From Bowmanella dokdonensis (GTDB taxonomy: Bacteria; Pseudomonadota; Gammaproteobacteria; Enterobacterales; Alteromonadaceae): a stretch of DNA of 64,000 nt. Position 1 is the stretch's first letter, and the number at the start of each line of letters is the position of its first letter. Below are positions 38,277 through 48,218 of the stretch, in pieces. Location of the stretch: positions 1 through 64,000 of the forward strand of contig NZ_JAFKCV010000019.1 of assembly GCF_017254865.1 (NCBI RefSeq). Reading direction: 5' to 3'. The notes below the pieces were generated by a model that saw only the letters and a program-made list of their open reading frames with translations, had not been told where the DNA came from and did not search any database. The position numbers were made by a program, and so were the translations under genes.

Positions 38277-39356
38277 CTATCCCCTGCCCAGACGCTCCCG
38301 TCGATATTTGCCACTTTGCACCTGTTCACACCACGGGCGGTTCCGTAAGTACCACTCAACGGTTTTCCTAAGGCCAGATTCAAAGGTCTCCTTGGGCTTC
38401 CACCCCAGTTCATTAGCTATTTTACTGGCGTCGATAGCGTAGCGTCGGTCATGACCAGGCCGGTCTCGCACAAAGGTGATCAGCTTGGCAAAGCTCTGGA
38501 TTGAGGCAGGTTTTTCGTCTATCAGCTCATCGAGAATAGCACAAAGGGTTTTGACTACCTCCAGATTGGTCTTTTCATTGTGACCGCCGATATTATAGGT
38601 TTCTCCCACCTTCCCCTTGTTTACCACTGCCCATAAGGCCTCGGCGTGATCCTGCACATACAGCCAATCGCGAATTTGACCTCCGTCGCCATATACCGGC
38701 AGAGTTTTGCCCTCCAAAGCGTTTAATATCATCAGGGGGATAAGCTTTTCCGGAAAGTGATAGGGACCATAATTGTTGGAGCAGTTGGTAATTACCACCG
38801 GTAAGCCATAAGTACGGTGCCAGGCGCGCACTAAGTGGTCAGATGCTGCCTTACTGGCCGAGTAAGGCGAACTGGGTTGATAGGGCGTAGATTCAGTGAA
38901 TAACTCTCCAGTCTCTTCCAAATCACCGTAAACCTCGTCGGTGGATATGTGATGAAAACGAAACCCTTGTTGTTTTTCCTTCGATATCCCTAGCCAATAG
39001 GTTCGTGCAGCTTCCAACATTTGAAAAGTGCCCACAATATTGGTTTGAATAAAGTCACCGGGACCATCAATCGAGCGGTCAACATGCGACTCTGCAGCCA
39101 AGTGCATCACGACATCCGGTTGATGCAATCTGAAAAGCTCATCGATTTCTTGTCTGTCACAAATATCTTGATGAGCAAATGTGTAACGGGAGGGATTACT
39201 CAAACCTTCCAATGAATGAAGATTTCCCGCATAAGTAAGCTTGTCAACGTTGACTATTTTACTTTGAGTGTTTTCATTGATATAACGAACGAGGTTACTG
39301 CCAATAAAGCCCGCCCCGCCAGTTATCATTACACTCCCTATTTTGTTACCACTCAT
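38277..39356 (-). CDS. rmlB: dTDP-glucose 4,6-dehydratase RmlB
   Basis: RmlB converts dTDP-glucose to dTDP-4-keto-6-deoxyglucose. The 359-residue SDR protein shows T-G-G-A-G-F-I-G-S near residues 12-20, the S-T-D-E-V-Y-G-D-L active-site stretch, Y-S-A-S-K-A-A-S-D with the Tyr/Lys pair, and [14 protein letters not shown]. Its start overlaps the asparagine-synthase-like gene stop (ATGA). The 4-keto product is the usual substrate for DegT-type aminotransferases such as the one at 43337. The 222 bases to rmlA hold nothing recognisable. Confidence 0.95.
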   Translation of the reverse strand: MSGNKIGSVMITGGAGFIGSNLVRYINENTQSKIVNVDKLTYAGNLHSLEGLSNPSRYTFAHQDICDRQEIDELFRLHQPDVVMHLAAESHVDRSIDGPGDFIQTNIVGTFQMLEAARTYWLGISKEKQQGFRFHHISTDEVYGDLEETGELFTESTPYQPSSPYSASKAASDHLVRAWHRTYGLPVVITNCSNNYGPYHFPEKLIPLMILNALEGKTLPVYGDGGQIRDWLYVQDHAEALWAVVNKGKVGETYNIGGHNEKTNLEVVKTLCAILDELIDEKPASIQSFAKLITFVRDRPGHDRRYAIDASKIANELGWKPKETFESGLRKTVEWYLRNRPWCEQVQSGKYRRERLGRG

Positions 39357-41110
39357 ATAAACTTTCCTACGTCAGAACCCACGCATTTTTGATGACAGCA
39401 CGACTTAATGCTTCTTAAATATATCTCCAGGGACAATAGAGATCCCAAAGGTTCGGCTCTTTGTCTTTCATCCGTGTAGAAACTGTCTACAACCTGATGT
39501 ACATAGTCAGTACCAAGAGCCATGACAACCAATGAATCCTCTGAACAAAGGATCTTTCTTACCCATTTCTCAAAGCTGGCATCCCGTACCCAGTCTTGGT
39601 ATGAAACATAATGTTTCGGGGGAAAAATTTTTCGATACAACGTGATTGCTAGCGAGTGAAGAGGAGTCCGTCTAACTATTGACTTAAGTTTATCCTTAAA
39701 GAGCGAAAGACCACGTTTTGAACTGGAAACTTTCCCTATCGGGACACCTGTATTTTGCCATGGGATACTTTCAAAGTACTCTGGGTAATACTTTAACAGT
39801 ATCTTTTCATACAAGAGGTTACTCTTGCGTAAATCATCAGGGATGCTGTAAACAAAGTCGACAAGATTATAATCCATGAATGGCTTGAGATGGTGAAAGA
39901 AACCTGATATTAAATCGGACCCGGCAGAAATAAATCTAACACCCCGATTATATATGAATACAGGGTCTGTTCCCTTAAAATCCCAGTATTCTTTTTGTTC
40001 TATCACTCGACCGAAACTTTCTTTATATTTGACGAGCAATATTTCTTCACTAACTGCTTCGCCCAGGCCATCCACAAGATAACTACCTCCCAAGATGGCA
40101 TCTCCAAGGTAACCATTCAGCATGTAGGGACTGAAAGCTGACGCCTCACCGGCGACAGTTAATGCATGCATGTGAATTATATTTTTCATGCCCTGAGTTG
40201 CCGTGGCACCTGCAATCCTTCGCCTGAACCAATTGTTTTTGGTAAGGGGGAAAAAGCTGTTTTCTACTTCTGCCAAATCTGAAACCTGCCTGGCAATTGT
40301 GGCGTCCATGCATCCAGGCAAACCGAAAGTAAACGTTCTAATTTCGCCTTCGAAATGTTTCCTGGCGATAGCCAGCAAGACTCTTGAGTCCAGACCGCCA
40401 CTTAGACAAATAGAGAGTTTTCCGCCCTGAACAACTGACAGACACCGACGTACTGCCTGCTCAAGCAATTCATGTCCAGTCTCAACGGCGGCAGCCAATT
40501 CATACTCTTCATTCCTTTTAATGCTTGACCATGTCCAGTAGTACTGTCTCTCAACTTCACCCGACTCCAGCGTAACCGAATAGCAACTAGCCGGACCAGC
40601 TCTCTTCACAGCCAAAAATGGGGTAGAATTAGCAAGGTAATGGCCATGAACTACAGATGACTTTACTGCCTCAGAATCAACAGTTATTGGGACAGTTCCT
40701 GACTCCAGGAGCAGCCCTGCATGATTGGAAAAAGCAACTAATCGCTCATCACAAAACCCAAGATACAAAGGCTTCATGCCATACCTGTCAGTACACAAGG
40801 TCACACGTTGCCGCTTCTTATCCAGCAGAGAAAAGCAAAAATAGCCGTTTAAACGGGGCAGAGTTTCTGACAATTCACCGGCAAGGTATTTCTCGGCAAG
40901 CATTTGTGCAGGTTGAAACCTGTTCAATAGTTCGTCACCGCTATAAATATCCCCATCAAGGAGTACCCTTACTCTATCATCCTCAAACCATTGAGCAGGA
41001 GAATGAACCGGACACTGCCAAGTTGAAAAAAACTTCTCCTCTTCAAGAAAAGTCCTGGTTACATATGGTGGAAAAGAATCTAGCTCAGTATCTAACAACA
41101 GATTGCTCAT
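39353..41110 (-). CDS. Asparagine-synthase-like amidotransferase lacking the N-terminal cysteine
   Basis: The 585-residue protein has the asparagine synthase (AsnB) layout: an N-terminal Ntn-type glutaminase-like domain (D-R-Y-G-M-K-P-L-Y near residue 108) and a C-terminal ATP-pyrophosphatase domain with the P-loop S-G-G-L-D-S-R near residue 236. Glutamine-using members begin M-C-G because Cys2 is the nucleophile; this one begins M-S-N-L-L-L, so the glutaminase is probably inactive. It may use ammonia or a different amine to make an amide on a sugar acid or amino-acid substituent. Position in the glycan locus supports this; the substrate is unknown. Confidence 0.82.
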   Translation of the reverse strand: MSNLLLDTELDSFPPYVTRTFLEEEKFFSTWQCPVHSPAQWFEDDRVRVLLDGDIYSGDELLNRFQPAQMLAEKYLAGELSETLPRLNGYFCFSLLDKKRQRVTLCTDRYGMKPLYLGFCDERLVAFSNHAGLLLESGTVPITVDSEAVKSSVVHGHYLANSTPFLAVKRAGPASCYSVTLESGEVERQYYWTWSSIKRNEEYELAAAVETGHELLEQAVRRCLSVVQGGKLSICLSGGLDSRVLLAIARKHFEGEIRTFTFGLPGCMDATIARQVSDLAEVENSFFPLTKNNWFRRRIAGATATQGMKNIIHMHALTVAGEASAFSPYMLNGYLGDAILGGSYLVDGLGEAVSEEILLVKYKESFGRVIEQKEYWDFKGTDPVFIYNRGVRFISAGSDLISGFFHHLKPFMDYNLVDFVYSIPDDLRKSNLLYEKILLKYYPEYFESIPWQNTGVPIGKVSSSKRGLSLFKDKLKSIVRRTPLHSLAITLYRKIFPPKHYVSYQDWVRDASFEKWVRKILCSEDSLVVMALGTDYVHQVVDSFYTDERQRAEPLGSLLSLEIYLRSIKSCCHQKCVGSDVGKFI

Positions 41111-41116
41111 TTACTC

Positions 41117-41929
41117 TCAATACCCGAGTCTGGTTCTGTAGGGCTTGGTAACATCCATAATCAGTTGATAATTCTCTTCTCCAAAAAACTGCAGAACATT
41201 CATATCTGAGCTACCTTTTGGCTGATACTGTTTGTGGAGGTGACCGCTAATATCTGCCACAATTGGCAACTTGAGTTCAGCGGCCAATGAATGAATACTA
41301 TTTAATTTATCCATCTTAAAGTCTTCGTAGCGAAACAATATAAAGTCAGAAGTATGATTTATATAGATCTCGGCACAGTAGTTCCATCGCCGAGCAAGTG
41401 ACTCAATAATGCCACTACTGGGTGAATCAAACAGCCAGTCAGAATCTAGGATCATTCTGCCAGAGACAGACATATTTACAGGAGGGTTAAGCTTAAATTT
41501 CCAGCTATTATCTTTGCCAGACAAATTATAAATATTCAGAATACTGCGAATATTCTGTACCGGATTCCTAGAAATATAGACAGAACGAGAATTTGGGAAG
41601 TACTCTTTTATCTTAGGGTAGAAAAGAGTCAGGGTAGGTTCTTTTATTAGCTCTTTAGAGAATTCAAGTTTATAATCTTGGACAAATCTTTCTATCTGGT
41701 ACGAACCTGCCTGGAGAGACAATACTAATTTATCTCCTTTTGGAATAGCTCGGACCATGTCTAACGTCATACTGCAATCAGTAGCTTTGGCCAGCAAGGC
41801 GCAGATGGCGGACGTTCCGGATTTTTGATTACCGTACAAAAAAACCGGAGATGGATTTACCCGGGCAAGCATTGAGGCAAGCGGGTAGAGCATCTCCTGT
41901 AACCTTTTTTTAACTCGGATAGCTTTCAT
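41117..41929 (-). CDS. Sulfotransferase-family protein
   Basis: The 270-residue protein has the 5'-phosphosulfate loop pattern F-L-Y-G-N-Q-K-S-G-T-S-A near residues 29-40 and a 3'-phosphate-type segment Y-I-S-R-N-P-V-Q-N-I-R-S near 118. These are the PAPS-binding hallmarks of sulfotransferases. It overlaps the Wzx gene by 20 bases and is followed by the asparagine-synthase-like gene. It probably sulfates the polysaccharide or its precursor. No PAPS-synthesis genes are in the window. Confidence 0.8.
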   Translation of the reverse strand: MKAIRVKKRLQEMLYPLASMLARVNPSPVFLYGNQKSGTSAICALLAKATDCSMTLDMVRAIPKGDKLVLSLQAGSYQIERFVQDYKLEFSKELIKEPTLTLFYPKIKEYFPNSRSVYISRNPVQNIRSILNIYNLSGKDNSWKFKLNPPVNMSVSGRMILDSDWLFDSPSSGIIESLARRWNYCAEIYINHTSDFILFRYEDFKMDKLNSIHSLAAELKLPIVADISGHLHKQYQPKGSSDMNVLQFFGEENYQLIMDVTKPYRTRLGY

Positions 41930-43340
41930 TAAGATCCCCGCTTTTAAAAAGGTAGCGACATAGAAAGTACTGAAGTGCCAGAATCGCAGCCCAACAAGAT
42001 ATATCCATCGTCATCCCTGTCCAGTCGATAGATACCAAAGAAGTAAATGGGCGAACGTACCAGTTAACGGCAACCAAAGAAACCGAAGGAACACCTAACA
42101 CCAGGACTGTAGTGAAATATCGGATAAGATTCAATTCGCACAGCCTGCCTAGCAACCACACAGTCTGTGTTATCCATAACATAATCTGCATGACCAACAG
42201 AGTGACACAAACCGTTTGTAGATCGTATTTGGCGGCCAGTAGAATCACGACACAACTTAGCGATAAGACACCTAAATTCCAGACAAACATATGCCGAACC
42301 AACGAGCGGCTCAGTAGAGCTTGGCCAGTCAGTCCCATCAACACCCTCAAACCACTGACACCTACCAGCAGCGACATCACCCAGTACGCATCCGGATAAT
42401 TATCGCCAAATACCAGCAAAGTAATCTGATTTGAGGTCACTGCCAAGGCGCCATATACAGGAAAAATAATCGCACTCAATAAGGCCAGAGACTTCAGGAA
42501 ACGACTCTGAAAAGCCACAGAGTTATTTCTAACCTGCGACAAAACAGGCAAAACCAATTTACCTAATACAGTAGAAAACAGCTGAACGGTCTTCGCCAAC
42601 AGGTTCCTGACAGCGGCATAAACTGCAAGATCCTGTACCCCTAAAAATCGTCCTACGATAAGAATATCGGCATTGCTGCCAATTTGGTTAAGGAGCATAC
42701 TTCCACTTCTATAGCTACCAAAGCGTAACAAATGCAGCATTTTCTCTAACGAAGGGAATTGCAAAGACAAAGGCCTATCCAAGTAGCTGGCTAATATCCA
42801 AAGCTTTATGATCATACCAAGTAAAAAGCCCAGCATTACGCCTGCCAGTCCTGCTCCAAAAGACAGAGTCACCGCAATTACAGAAAGGTTGATTAGTGCA
42901 CAGAGGAGCTCAGCCACGGCAATGGCCTTGAATTTTAAGCGTAACTGCAGCAAAGCAGCAGGCACGAAGGTTAGCGAGCTGACCAAATGCAACACAGAGA
43001 ATAGTGCCATAGCGACAAAACTTGTGCCGAGATCGAACAGTTGCAGAAATGTCTGTCCAAAAAGCAGCAACAAAACTGCATAGATTGACCCTAATATAAA
43101 GTTGAGGGTCAGCATTTGTGCCGTCAATTTTACGCTGGATATACGTTTAGCAACAATGATGGAACCTGTGCCGAACTCTATCAACACTACAATAATCAAT
43201 AACAGCGTCTGCAGTATTGCCAGTGTGGCAAACTCCTCTTTGTCAAGGAGGCGAACCAGCACAGAAAGCTGGATAATCTGGATAATGGCCCTGCCGGCAG
43301 TACTGACTGCAGTCCAGTGAGCCCCTGAAATCAAACTCAT
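41910..43340 (-). CDS. wzx: Wzx-type polysaccharide flippase
   Basis: The 476-residue protein has about 12-14 predicted membrane helices and the polysaccharide-synthase (MOP/Wzx) opening: G-A-H-W-T-A-V-S-T-A-G-R near residue 6, then Q-L-S-V-L-V-R-L-L-D-K-E-E-F. Such proteins flip undecaprenyl-linked repeat units to the periplasm. Its start overlaps the DegT gene stop (ATGA). It works with the Wzy-like and Wzz proteins encoded in the same train. Confidence 0.88.
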   Translation of the reverse strand: MSLISGAHWTAVSTAGRAIIQIIQLSVLVRLLDKEEFATLAILQTLLLIIVVLIEFGTGSIIVAKRISSVKLTAQMLTLNFILGSIYAVLLLLFGQTFLQLFDLGTSFVAMALFSVLHLVSSLTFVPAALLQLRLKFKAIAVAELLCALINLSVIAVTLSFGAGLAGVMLGFLLGMIIKLWILASYLDRPLSLQFPSLEKMLHLLRFGSYRSGSMLLNQIGSNADILIVGRFLGVQDLAVYAAVRNLLAKTVQLFSTVLGKLVLPVLSQVRNNSVAFQSRFLKSLALLSAIIFPVYGALAVTSNQITLLVFGDNYPDAYWVMSLLVGVSGLRVLMGLTGQALLSRSLVRHMFVWNLGVLSLSCVVILLAAKYDLQTVCVTLLVMQIMLWITQTVWLLGRLCELNLIRYFTTVLVLGVPSVSLVAVNWYVRPFTSLVSIDWTGMTMDISCWAAILALQYFLCRYLFKSGDLNESYPS

Positions 43341-44428
43341 GAAATGCTAAGACCTCGAGCAGTAAGCTCACAAATATGCCTAACCTGCTCTGGTTTAAGG
43401 TCTGCATACAGGGGCAGACATAAAACCCGGCTGGAGATATCTTCCGAAACAGAACAGATTTGCTCTGTGGGAGAATAGCACTTCACCTTATTAAGGCTCG
43501 GATAAAAATAACGCCTGGGAAATATCGATTTCTGGTTCAGCAACTCCATCACCCCCAGCAACTGGCTCTCATTCTTGAGCAAGATTGGCATATAAGCACC
43601 ATTGTCCGAGGCACTTTCGTGCCACCGCTGCTGAGTAAGCTCTTCAGGAAGAGTTTGTCTGTATAAGACCTTGAGCTCCAGCCTGCGCTCAACGAGCTCA
43701 TCAATACTATCCAAAACTGCCAGCCCCATAGCACAGTGGACTTCGCTCAATTTACCGTTGATGCCGACCTCAATGGGCAGCCCCTTGTCGTTCAGGCCGA
43801 AATTGCTCAGACGCTTAGCCCGCTCGTATATATTCCGGTCCTTAAAGACTATCGCGCCGCCTTCAACAGTATGGAACAACTTGGTGGCATGGAAGCTGAG
43901 GGTAGAAGCATCACCATAGCTCAGCACAGAACGTCCATCGACCTTAACTCCAAATGCATGGGCGGCATCAAACAGCAGCTTGAGGTCATGTCTGCAGGCA
44001 AGTTGTTCCAACGTCTGAACGCGACAGGGATTACCGAATACATGCACGGCGGTAATAGCATTGGCTTGCTGAAGAATAGGATCACTCATCTTATCAAGGT
44101 TAATGTTCCATGAGCATGGATCAATATCCGAGAAACGCTGCTCAACCCCCTGCCAGGCCAATGCCCCACTGGTGGCGGCGAAGCTGAACGGCGTGGTCAG
44201 GCTGACATGCCTCTGACCCAGTCCTAGTACGCGCATAGCAACTTGCAAGGCAATAGTACCGTTGCTGACTAGCAACAGGTTGGAGACACCCAAATAGTCT
44301 TCAAGCCTATCCGTCAGTTCCCTATATAGCGGCCCGCCGTTGGTAAGCTGGCAAGTCTCGTACACTTTATCAAGATACTTTGAATAACGTTGACTTGGGG
44401 GAAGATATGGCTTGGTTACTGGAATCAT
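43337..44428 (-). CDS. DegT/DnrJ/EryC1 sugar aminotransferase
   Basis: The 363-residue PLP enzyme shows the family sequence: V-S-N-G-T-I-A-L near residue 55, T-P-F-S-F-A-A-T, D-A-A-H-A-F-G near residue 156 and the PLP-lysine stretch S-F-H-A-T-K-L-F-H-T-V-E-G-G near residue 180. Members aminate dTDP- or UDP-4-keto-6-deoxy sugars. With rmlA and rmlB in the same train it probably makes a dTDP-4-amino-4,6-dideoxyhexose (VioA/WecE type). It precedes wzx with a 4-base overlap. Confidence 0.9.
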   Translation of the reverse strand: MIPVTKPYLPPSQRYSKYLDKVYETCQLTNGGPLYRELTDRLEDYLGVSNLLLVSNGTIALQVAMRVLGLGQRHVSLTTPFSFAATSGALAWQGVEQRFSDIDPCSWNINLDKMSDPILQQANAITAVHVFGNPCRVQTLEQLACRHDLKLLFDAAHAFGVKVDGRSVLSYGDASTLSFHATKLFHTVEGGAIVFKDRNIYERAKRLSNFGLNDKGLPIEVGINGKLSEVHCAMGLAVLDSIDELVERRLELKVLYRQTLPEELTQQRWHESASDNGAYMPILLKNESQLLGVMELLNQKSIFPRRYFYPSLNKVKCYSPTEQICSVSEDISSRVLCLPLYADLKPEQVRHICELTARGLSIS

Positions 44429-44518
44429 CTACTAACGTACTCCACTGAAGAGGACGAATTATGCCAGTAAAAGTGATAAGGCTCCAATTCCATTAAAGCA
44501 GCTAGCCAGGGAGGTCAT

Positions 44519-45025
44519 TCACCCCAGCCATTTCCTTTCAATATCCAGCAGACCTTTGTGCCGCATGCCTACTTTTTTGGCTGGAACACCGGCGTAGATA
44601 GCAAAAGGCTCAACATCGTCCTTGACCAGAGAAAGCGCGCCAATAGCTGCTCCTTCTCCAATCGTTACTCCTGGAAGAATAACCGCACCACAACCGACGA
44701 TTACATGGCGTCCAATATGCACCGGTGCGTGAGTAACATCTGTATACTTAGCCGGAACAGTAGGGTTGGTCATAAAGTGGCCTGAATAATCATCATTGCT
44801 AGAATAGACAGCTACTCTTGAGGAAAGGTTGGCAAAGTCCTCTATCGTTATCTTCCCTGCCCCCATCAAAGAGGTGTAAACCGCAATATGCACATTTCGA
44901 CCAATATCAATTCCGCCTAACCCAGCAGAGAGAACACAAAAATCATCTATTCGCGAATTATGTCCAATGAGTATATGCTCAATATTATAGAAACTTGCCT
45001 TGGCAGAAATTTTCGGCTCTTGCAT
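44519..45025 (-). CDS. Left-handed beta-helix acetyltransferase
   Basis: The 168-residue protein is made of hexapeptide repeats (I-G-H-N-S-R-I, I-G-R-N-V-H-I, I-G-R-H-V-I-V-G, I-G-E-G-A-A-I-G) and ends with Y-A-G-V-P-A-K-K-V, the usual C-terminus of sugar O- or N-acetyltransferases. It lies 90 bases upstream of the aminotransferase gene and shares one base with the start of this region's TPR-sulfotransferase stop. It could N-acetylate the 4-amino sugar (VioB-like) or O-acetylate another residue. Acceptor unknown. Confidence 0.83.
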   Translation of the reverse strand: MQEPKISAKASFYNIEHILIGHNSRIDDFCVLSAGLGGIDIGRNVHIAVYTSLMGAGKITIEDFANLSSRVAVYSSNDDYSGHFMTNPTVPAKYTDVTHAPVHIGRHVIVGCGAVILPGVTIGEGAAIGALSLVKDDVEPFAIYAGVPAKKVGMRHKGLLDIERKWLG

Positions 45026-46704
45026 TAGTATCCGAACTCTTCAATGTATGGCTGAACAATCGAAATATAGGGCTCAAGATACGACTGATAGTTCTTCCAT
45101 CGATAAGTCGAGTCCTGATAAATAGGCTGTGAGACCTGACTTCTCGATGGGGTGGTTACTACTTTACCTGTCGTATTGTTATAATATTTATTATAATTTT
45201 CAGGGACTGCCAGTTGAAGGAAATCAAAGGTGGCCTTTACCTGACTATCAAAATCAGCGACCAAATCTTCATAGCGAATATAATGAATATTCAGATCCAA
45301 TTTTTCACGGTATCGAAGAAATAACTGCATAATACTTGCGTAACGTTTGAAAGTAGACTCCAGGGTCAGAAAATGGGAGGTCTGCATATTGAGATTAAAA
45401 CCTTGCATAAAGGAACTCAGGCAAACATCCAATGGGTGACGTAAAGAGAAGATTATTCTTGCACCGGGAAATAACTTATTAATAAGCGGTAAATTCAGCG
45501 TATTAAGAGGCTGTTTATCGAGAAGACATTTCCCCTCATCCCAAGCTACGATATTCTTCGCCACTCTGAAATAGGTATCCCTAAGCTCCATCCAAAGGCT
45601 TTCAGGGAATGGAAAGTCCCTTTCAATCGCCTTCTTATCTTGTAACTCTACCTCTTCAAGCACCCTGACTATAGTCCTGGGTTCCTGCATTGCGACTATG
45701 TCGTTGCTGGTAGCCAACACATTCTCTAGCAATGTTGTACCAGAACGGGCAAATCCCATTAAGAAGGTTGGTCGATAACCTGTGTATTGAGAACTGGTAG
45801 GCTCAGGTCTCAACTTCTGGTATTTAGGAAGACTGTCGTAGGCAAGGTTTTTCTTTACTTTTTCCGATTCGTTTTTTAACGAATATTCACCCGCCATACG
45901 GAACTTCTCGAAAGCTTCATCATATCGTCCAACTGCATCCAGAGCCTTCCCGTATTTTTCCAATAGCCATGATGTCTGGTACCACTCTGGAAGCTTATGG
46001 ATATCGATACCTGACATTAATGACAATGCCCGCTCATAATCTTTATTGATTAAGGCCAGATTAGCCTGGTGTGCCGCAAGAGTAGGCTGGTTTCCATGTC
46101 GATTAATGACCTTGGGTAACAATACAGCATACTCAGAATCAGACAGCTTATTTAACTGAAGTAACAAAGAGGTGACAGAGCGTAGATCGATCAAATCCAG
46201 ATGTGCGGTCAAATACCGGACAATACTTAAAGCTTTATCATTCTTACCCTGTTCAAACAAACAAGTCGTATACATAATATTCATACGGACATATCTGTCA
46301 CTCAGGCTAAGAAGCGGTTGAACGTATTGTTCAAACTCCTCCCACTCCTTGTAATTATACAGCCAGTCACAAAGACTCTGTCTTGCATTTAGGTTGTTCA
46401 GTGAAGGATCAGCGTCAACTGATGCTTTAAGGGACTGTATAATTTCAGGAAACAGGCTCAGCCTCTCATAGGCATGAGCAATCTTAAGGTACAGTTTAGC
46501 TTGCTGTTGTTTAACGGCACTTTGCGTAGCCAGTTTCCAGAATGATATCGCGCGTCTGTAATTCTTGAGCTTGTAATGACACGTGCCATTCAGACTATGG
46601 TACTCAAAAGATGGAATATCTGGTTTACATTTATCCAAACCTTTCAAAGCCTTTTTAAACTTACCTTGATTGATATCAGTTATGATTGCTTTTGTTTGAC
46701 TCAT
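45025..46704 (-). CDS. TPR-repeat sulfotransferase
   Basis: The 559-residue protein combines an N-terminal helical repeat region (about residues 1-285, TPR-like, for example Y-H-S-L-N-G-T-C-H-Y-K-L and R-Y-D-E-A-F-E-K-F) with a C-terminal sulfotransferase domain. The domain opens with F-L-M-G-F-A-R-S-G-T-T-L-L near residue 314, the PAPS 5'-phosphosulfate loop, and has S-L-R-H-P-L-D-V near 415. The start at ATG 46704 gives M-S-Q-T-K-A; the frame open to 46770 crosses toward the terminator and is unlikely. It may sulfate glycan or protein. Confidence 0.83.
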   Translation of the reverse strand: MSQTKAIITDINQGKFKKALKGLDKCKPDIPSFEYHSLNGTCHYKLKNYRRAISFWKLATQSAVKQQQAKLYLKIAHAYERLSLFPEIIQSLKASVDADPSLNNLNARQSLCDWLYNYKEWEEFEQYVQPLLSLSDRYVRMNIMYTTCLFEQGKNDKALSIVRYLTAHLDLIDLRSVTSLLLQLNKLSDSEYAVLLPKVINRHGNQPTLAAHQANLALINKDYERALSLMSGIDIHKLPEWYQTSWLLEKYGKALDAVGRYDEAFEKFRMAGEYSLKNESEKVKKNLAYDSLPKYQKLRPEPTSSQYTGYRPTFLMGFARSGTTLLENVLATSNDIVAMQEPRTIVRVLEEVELQDKKAIERDFPFPESLWMELRDTYFRVAKNIVAWDEGKCLLDKQPLNTLNLPLINKLFPGARIIFSLRHPLDVCLSSFMQGFNLNMQTSHFLTLESTFKRYASIMQLFLRYREKLDLNIHYIRYEDLVADFDSQVKATFDFLQLAVPENYNKYYNNTTGKVVTTPSRSQVSQPIYQDSTYRWKNYQSYLEPYISIVQPYIEEFGY

Positions 46705-46770
46705 CCGTCTTAGACTCTTTTCACTACTAAAATAAATAATATCGTTACAAGCCCGGGTATATAGTATCAA

Positions 46771-46806
46771 AAATAAAAAAACGGGCCAATTGGCCCGCTT
46801 TTTTCT
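46771..46806 (-). terminator. Strong bidirectional terminator after the S-layer-like gene
   Basis: CGGGCCAATTGGCCCG (46782-46797) is a perfect palindrome flanked by an A-rich run on the left and a T run on the right. On the minus strand it follows the S-layer-like stop by some 30 bases and runs into seven T. It separates that transcript from the glycan genes. Confidence 0.93.
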
Positions 46807-46829
46807 TGTGTAACTAAGTTAACTGGCTA

Positions 46830-48218
46830 TTACAGCTCAGTAACCTGAATTACGGCGCGGCTTGCGCTGGACTTGTTAACATACTGAGCAGTGATGTCGA
46901 TAGCATTGTTAGAGCCTTCGAATACCAGGTCGAAGGAATAACCAGAAGACATACCTTCCTCAGCAGCGGCTGCAATAATTGCAGGGCCCAAGTTCAGTTG
47001 AGAGTACTTACCAACAGTACCGATTACGCCTTTGCTCTTCGCTACACCGTTAACATACAGCACCAGCTCAACGTTGGCATCCAGGTTACCACGGTTAGCG
47101 GCACGCACCAGAGCAGCATGGTTAGCATCTGAGTACATGGCAGGCACGTGGAATACAGAACCGTTCAGCGTCCAGGCACCCACTGAAGTACCGGCAGCAG
47201 CAGCAGTGGCTGAAGTCGTACCATCATCACCCACAATAGACGCAGTGAAGGTCTGCTCTGGGATGGCCATGTCACCAGGCACGGTGAAGGTCACTGTTGT
47301 CGCTGCATCTACAGCACCACCGTTTACAGTCTGCTCAATTGTCAGAGTATTGGTGTCCAGATCCAGATCCATAGTGAATGTATCATCACCACCCGTCGCT
47401 ACTGAAACAGCAGCGGCCAGCTCACCGGCATCCAGTTCTCCATCAGCGTCACCGCCGTTGGCTTCGGCATCGTAAGACATCACCCAACCGAAATCCTCAC
47501 CCATAATGGTATGAGTGATAGTGGTCAGGGTCAGGGCATCGACGTCGCCACTGTTGTCAACCAGGTTAACTACCAGCTCATCGGTAGTACCAGAGGAGGT
47601 GAAAGTCAGACGGCTGTTGCCTACGTCAACCACGCCATCCAAAGCATCAACATCAGCTTCCAACTGGTTGCGGAATGCAGCTACGTCAACTGGAGTAGAA
47701 ACGATTTCATACTCACCGATAGCGGCAGAAGAAGAGATCGCCTTGGATGTTACAGTGATTTCTGCACCATCAGCTGCGGAAGTAGGGTTTAAAACAACAC
47801 CACTCAACAGCAGATCATCGTCGTCATTAGGCTCACCAGCAGCATTGACTGCGGCAACATCAGCAGTTACACGGAAACGAAGAGTGTTTGGGCTACCAGC
47901 TTTGATATCCAAAAACTGCAACGAAGCTGTATCTGGAACACCAGTAGCATCCAGAGTAATCACTGGCACACTTGAAGTGTCAATAGTGGCGCCTTGGAAA
48001 GCGATTTCCACTACATCGTTAGTAATCAGATCGGCAGCCAAATCGATTGTCAGATCAGTCACATCACCAGCAGCATCAACCTCGATAATGCGGGCTGCGG
48101 CAGCCTGGGCGCCAAAGCCTTCAACAGAAACGTTTACAGCAGTCGCTGTGATACTTGCCGCGGAAGCTGTTCCAGCAATACCAGCAATGGTCATTGCCAA
48201 GAGCGTCTTTTTAAACAT
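46830..48218 (-). CDS. Secreted acidic surface protein, S-layer-like
   Basis: The 462-residue protein has a clear signal peptide (M-F-K-K-T-L-L-A-M-T, cut near A20). The mature chain is rich in Asp, Ala, Val and Thr with few basic residues and no cysteine seen, typical of a calcium-binding, beta-rich surface-layer protein. No sortase, PEP-CTERM or lipid anchor is present; the tail is A-V-I-Q-V-T-E-L. Own promoter, 120-base leader and strong terminator suggest a very abundant product. Size and composition recall the Slr4-type S-layer proteins of marine Gammaproteobacteria, but homology is not shown here. It follows the T2SS secretin gene. Confidence 0.8.
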   Translation of the reverse strand: MFKKTLLAMTIAGIAGTASAASITATAVNVSVEGFGAQAAAARIIEVDAAGDVTDLTIDLAADLITNDVVEIAFQGATIDTSSVPVITLDATGVPDTASLQFLDIKAGSPNTLRFRVTADVAAVNAAGEPNDDDDLLLSGVVLNPTSAADGAEITVTSKAISSSAAIGEYEIVSTPVDVAAFRNQLEADVDALDGVVDVGNSRLTFTSSGTTDELVVNLVDNSGDVDALTLTTITHTIMGEDFGWVMSYDAEANGGDADGELDAGELAAAVSVATGGDDTFTMDLDLDTNTLTIEQTVNGGAVDAATTVTFTVPGDMAIPEQTFTASIVGDDGTTSATAAAAGTSVGAWTLNGSVFHVPAMYSDANHAALVRAANRGNLDANVELVLYVNGVAKSKGVIGTVGKYSQLNLGPAIIAAAAEEGMSSGYSFDLVFEGSNNAIDITAQYVNKSSASRAVIQVTEL

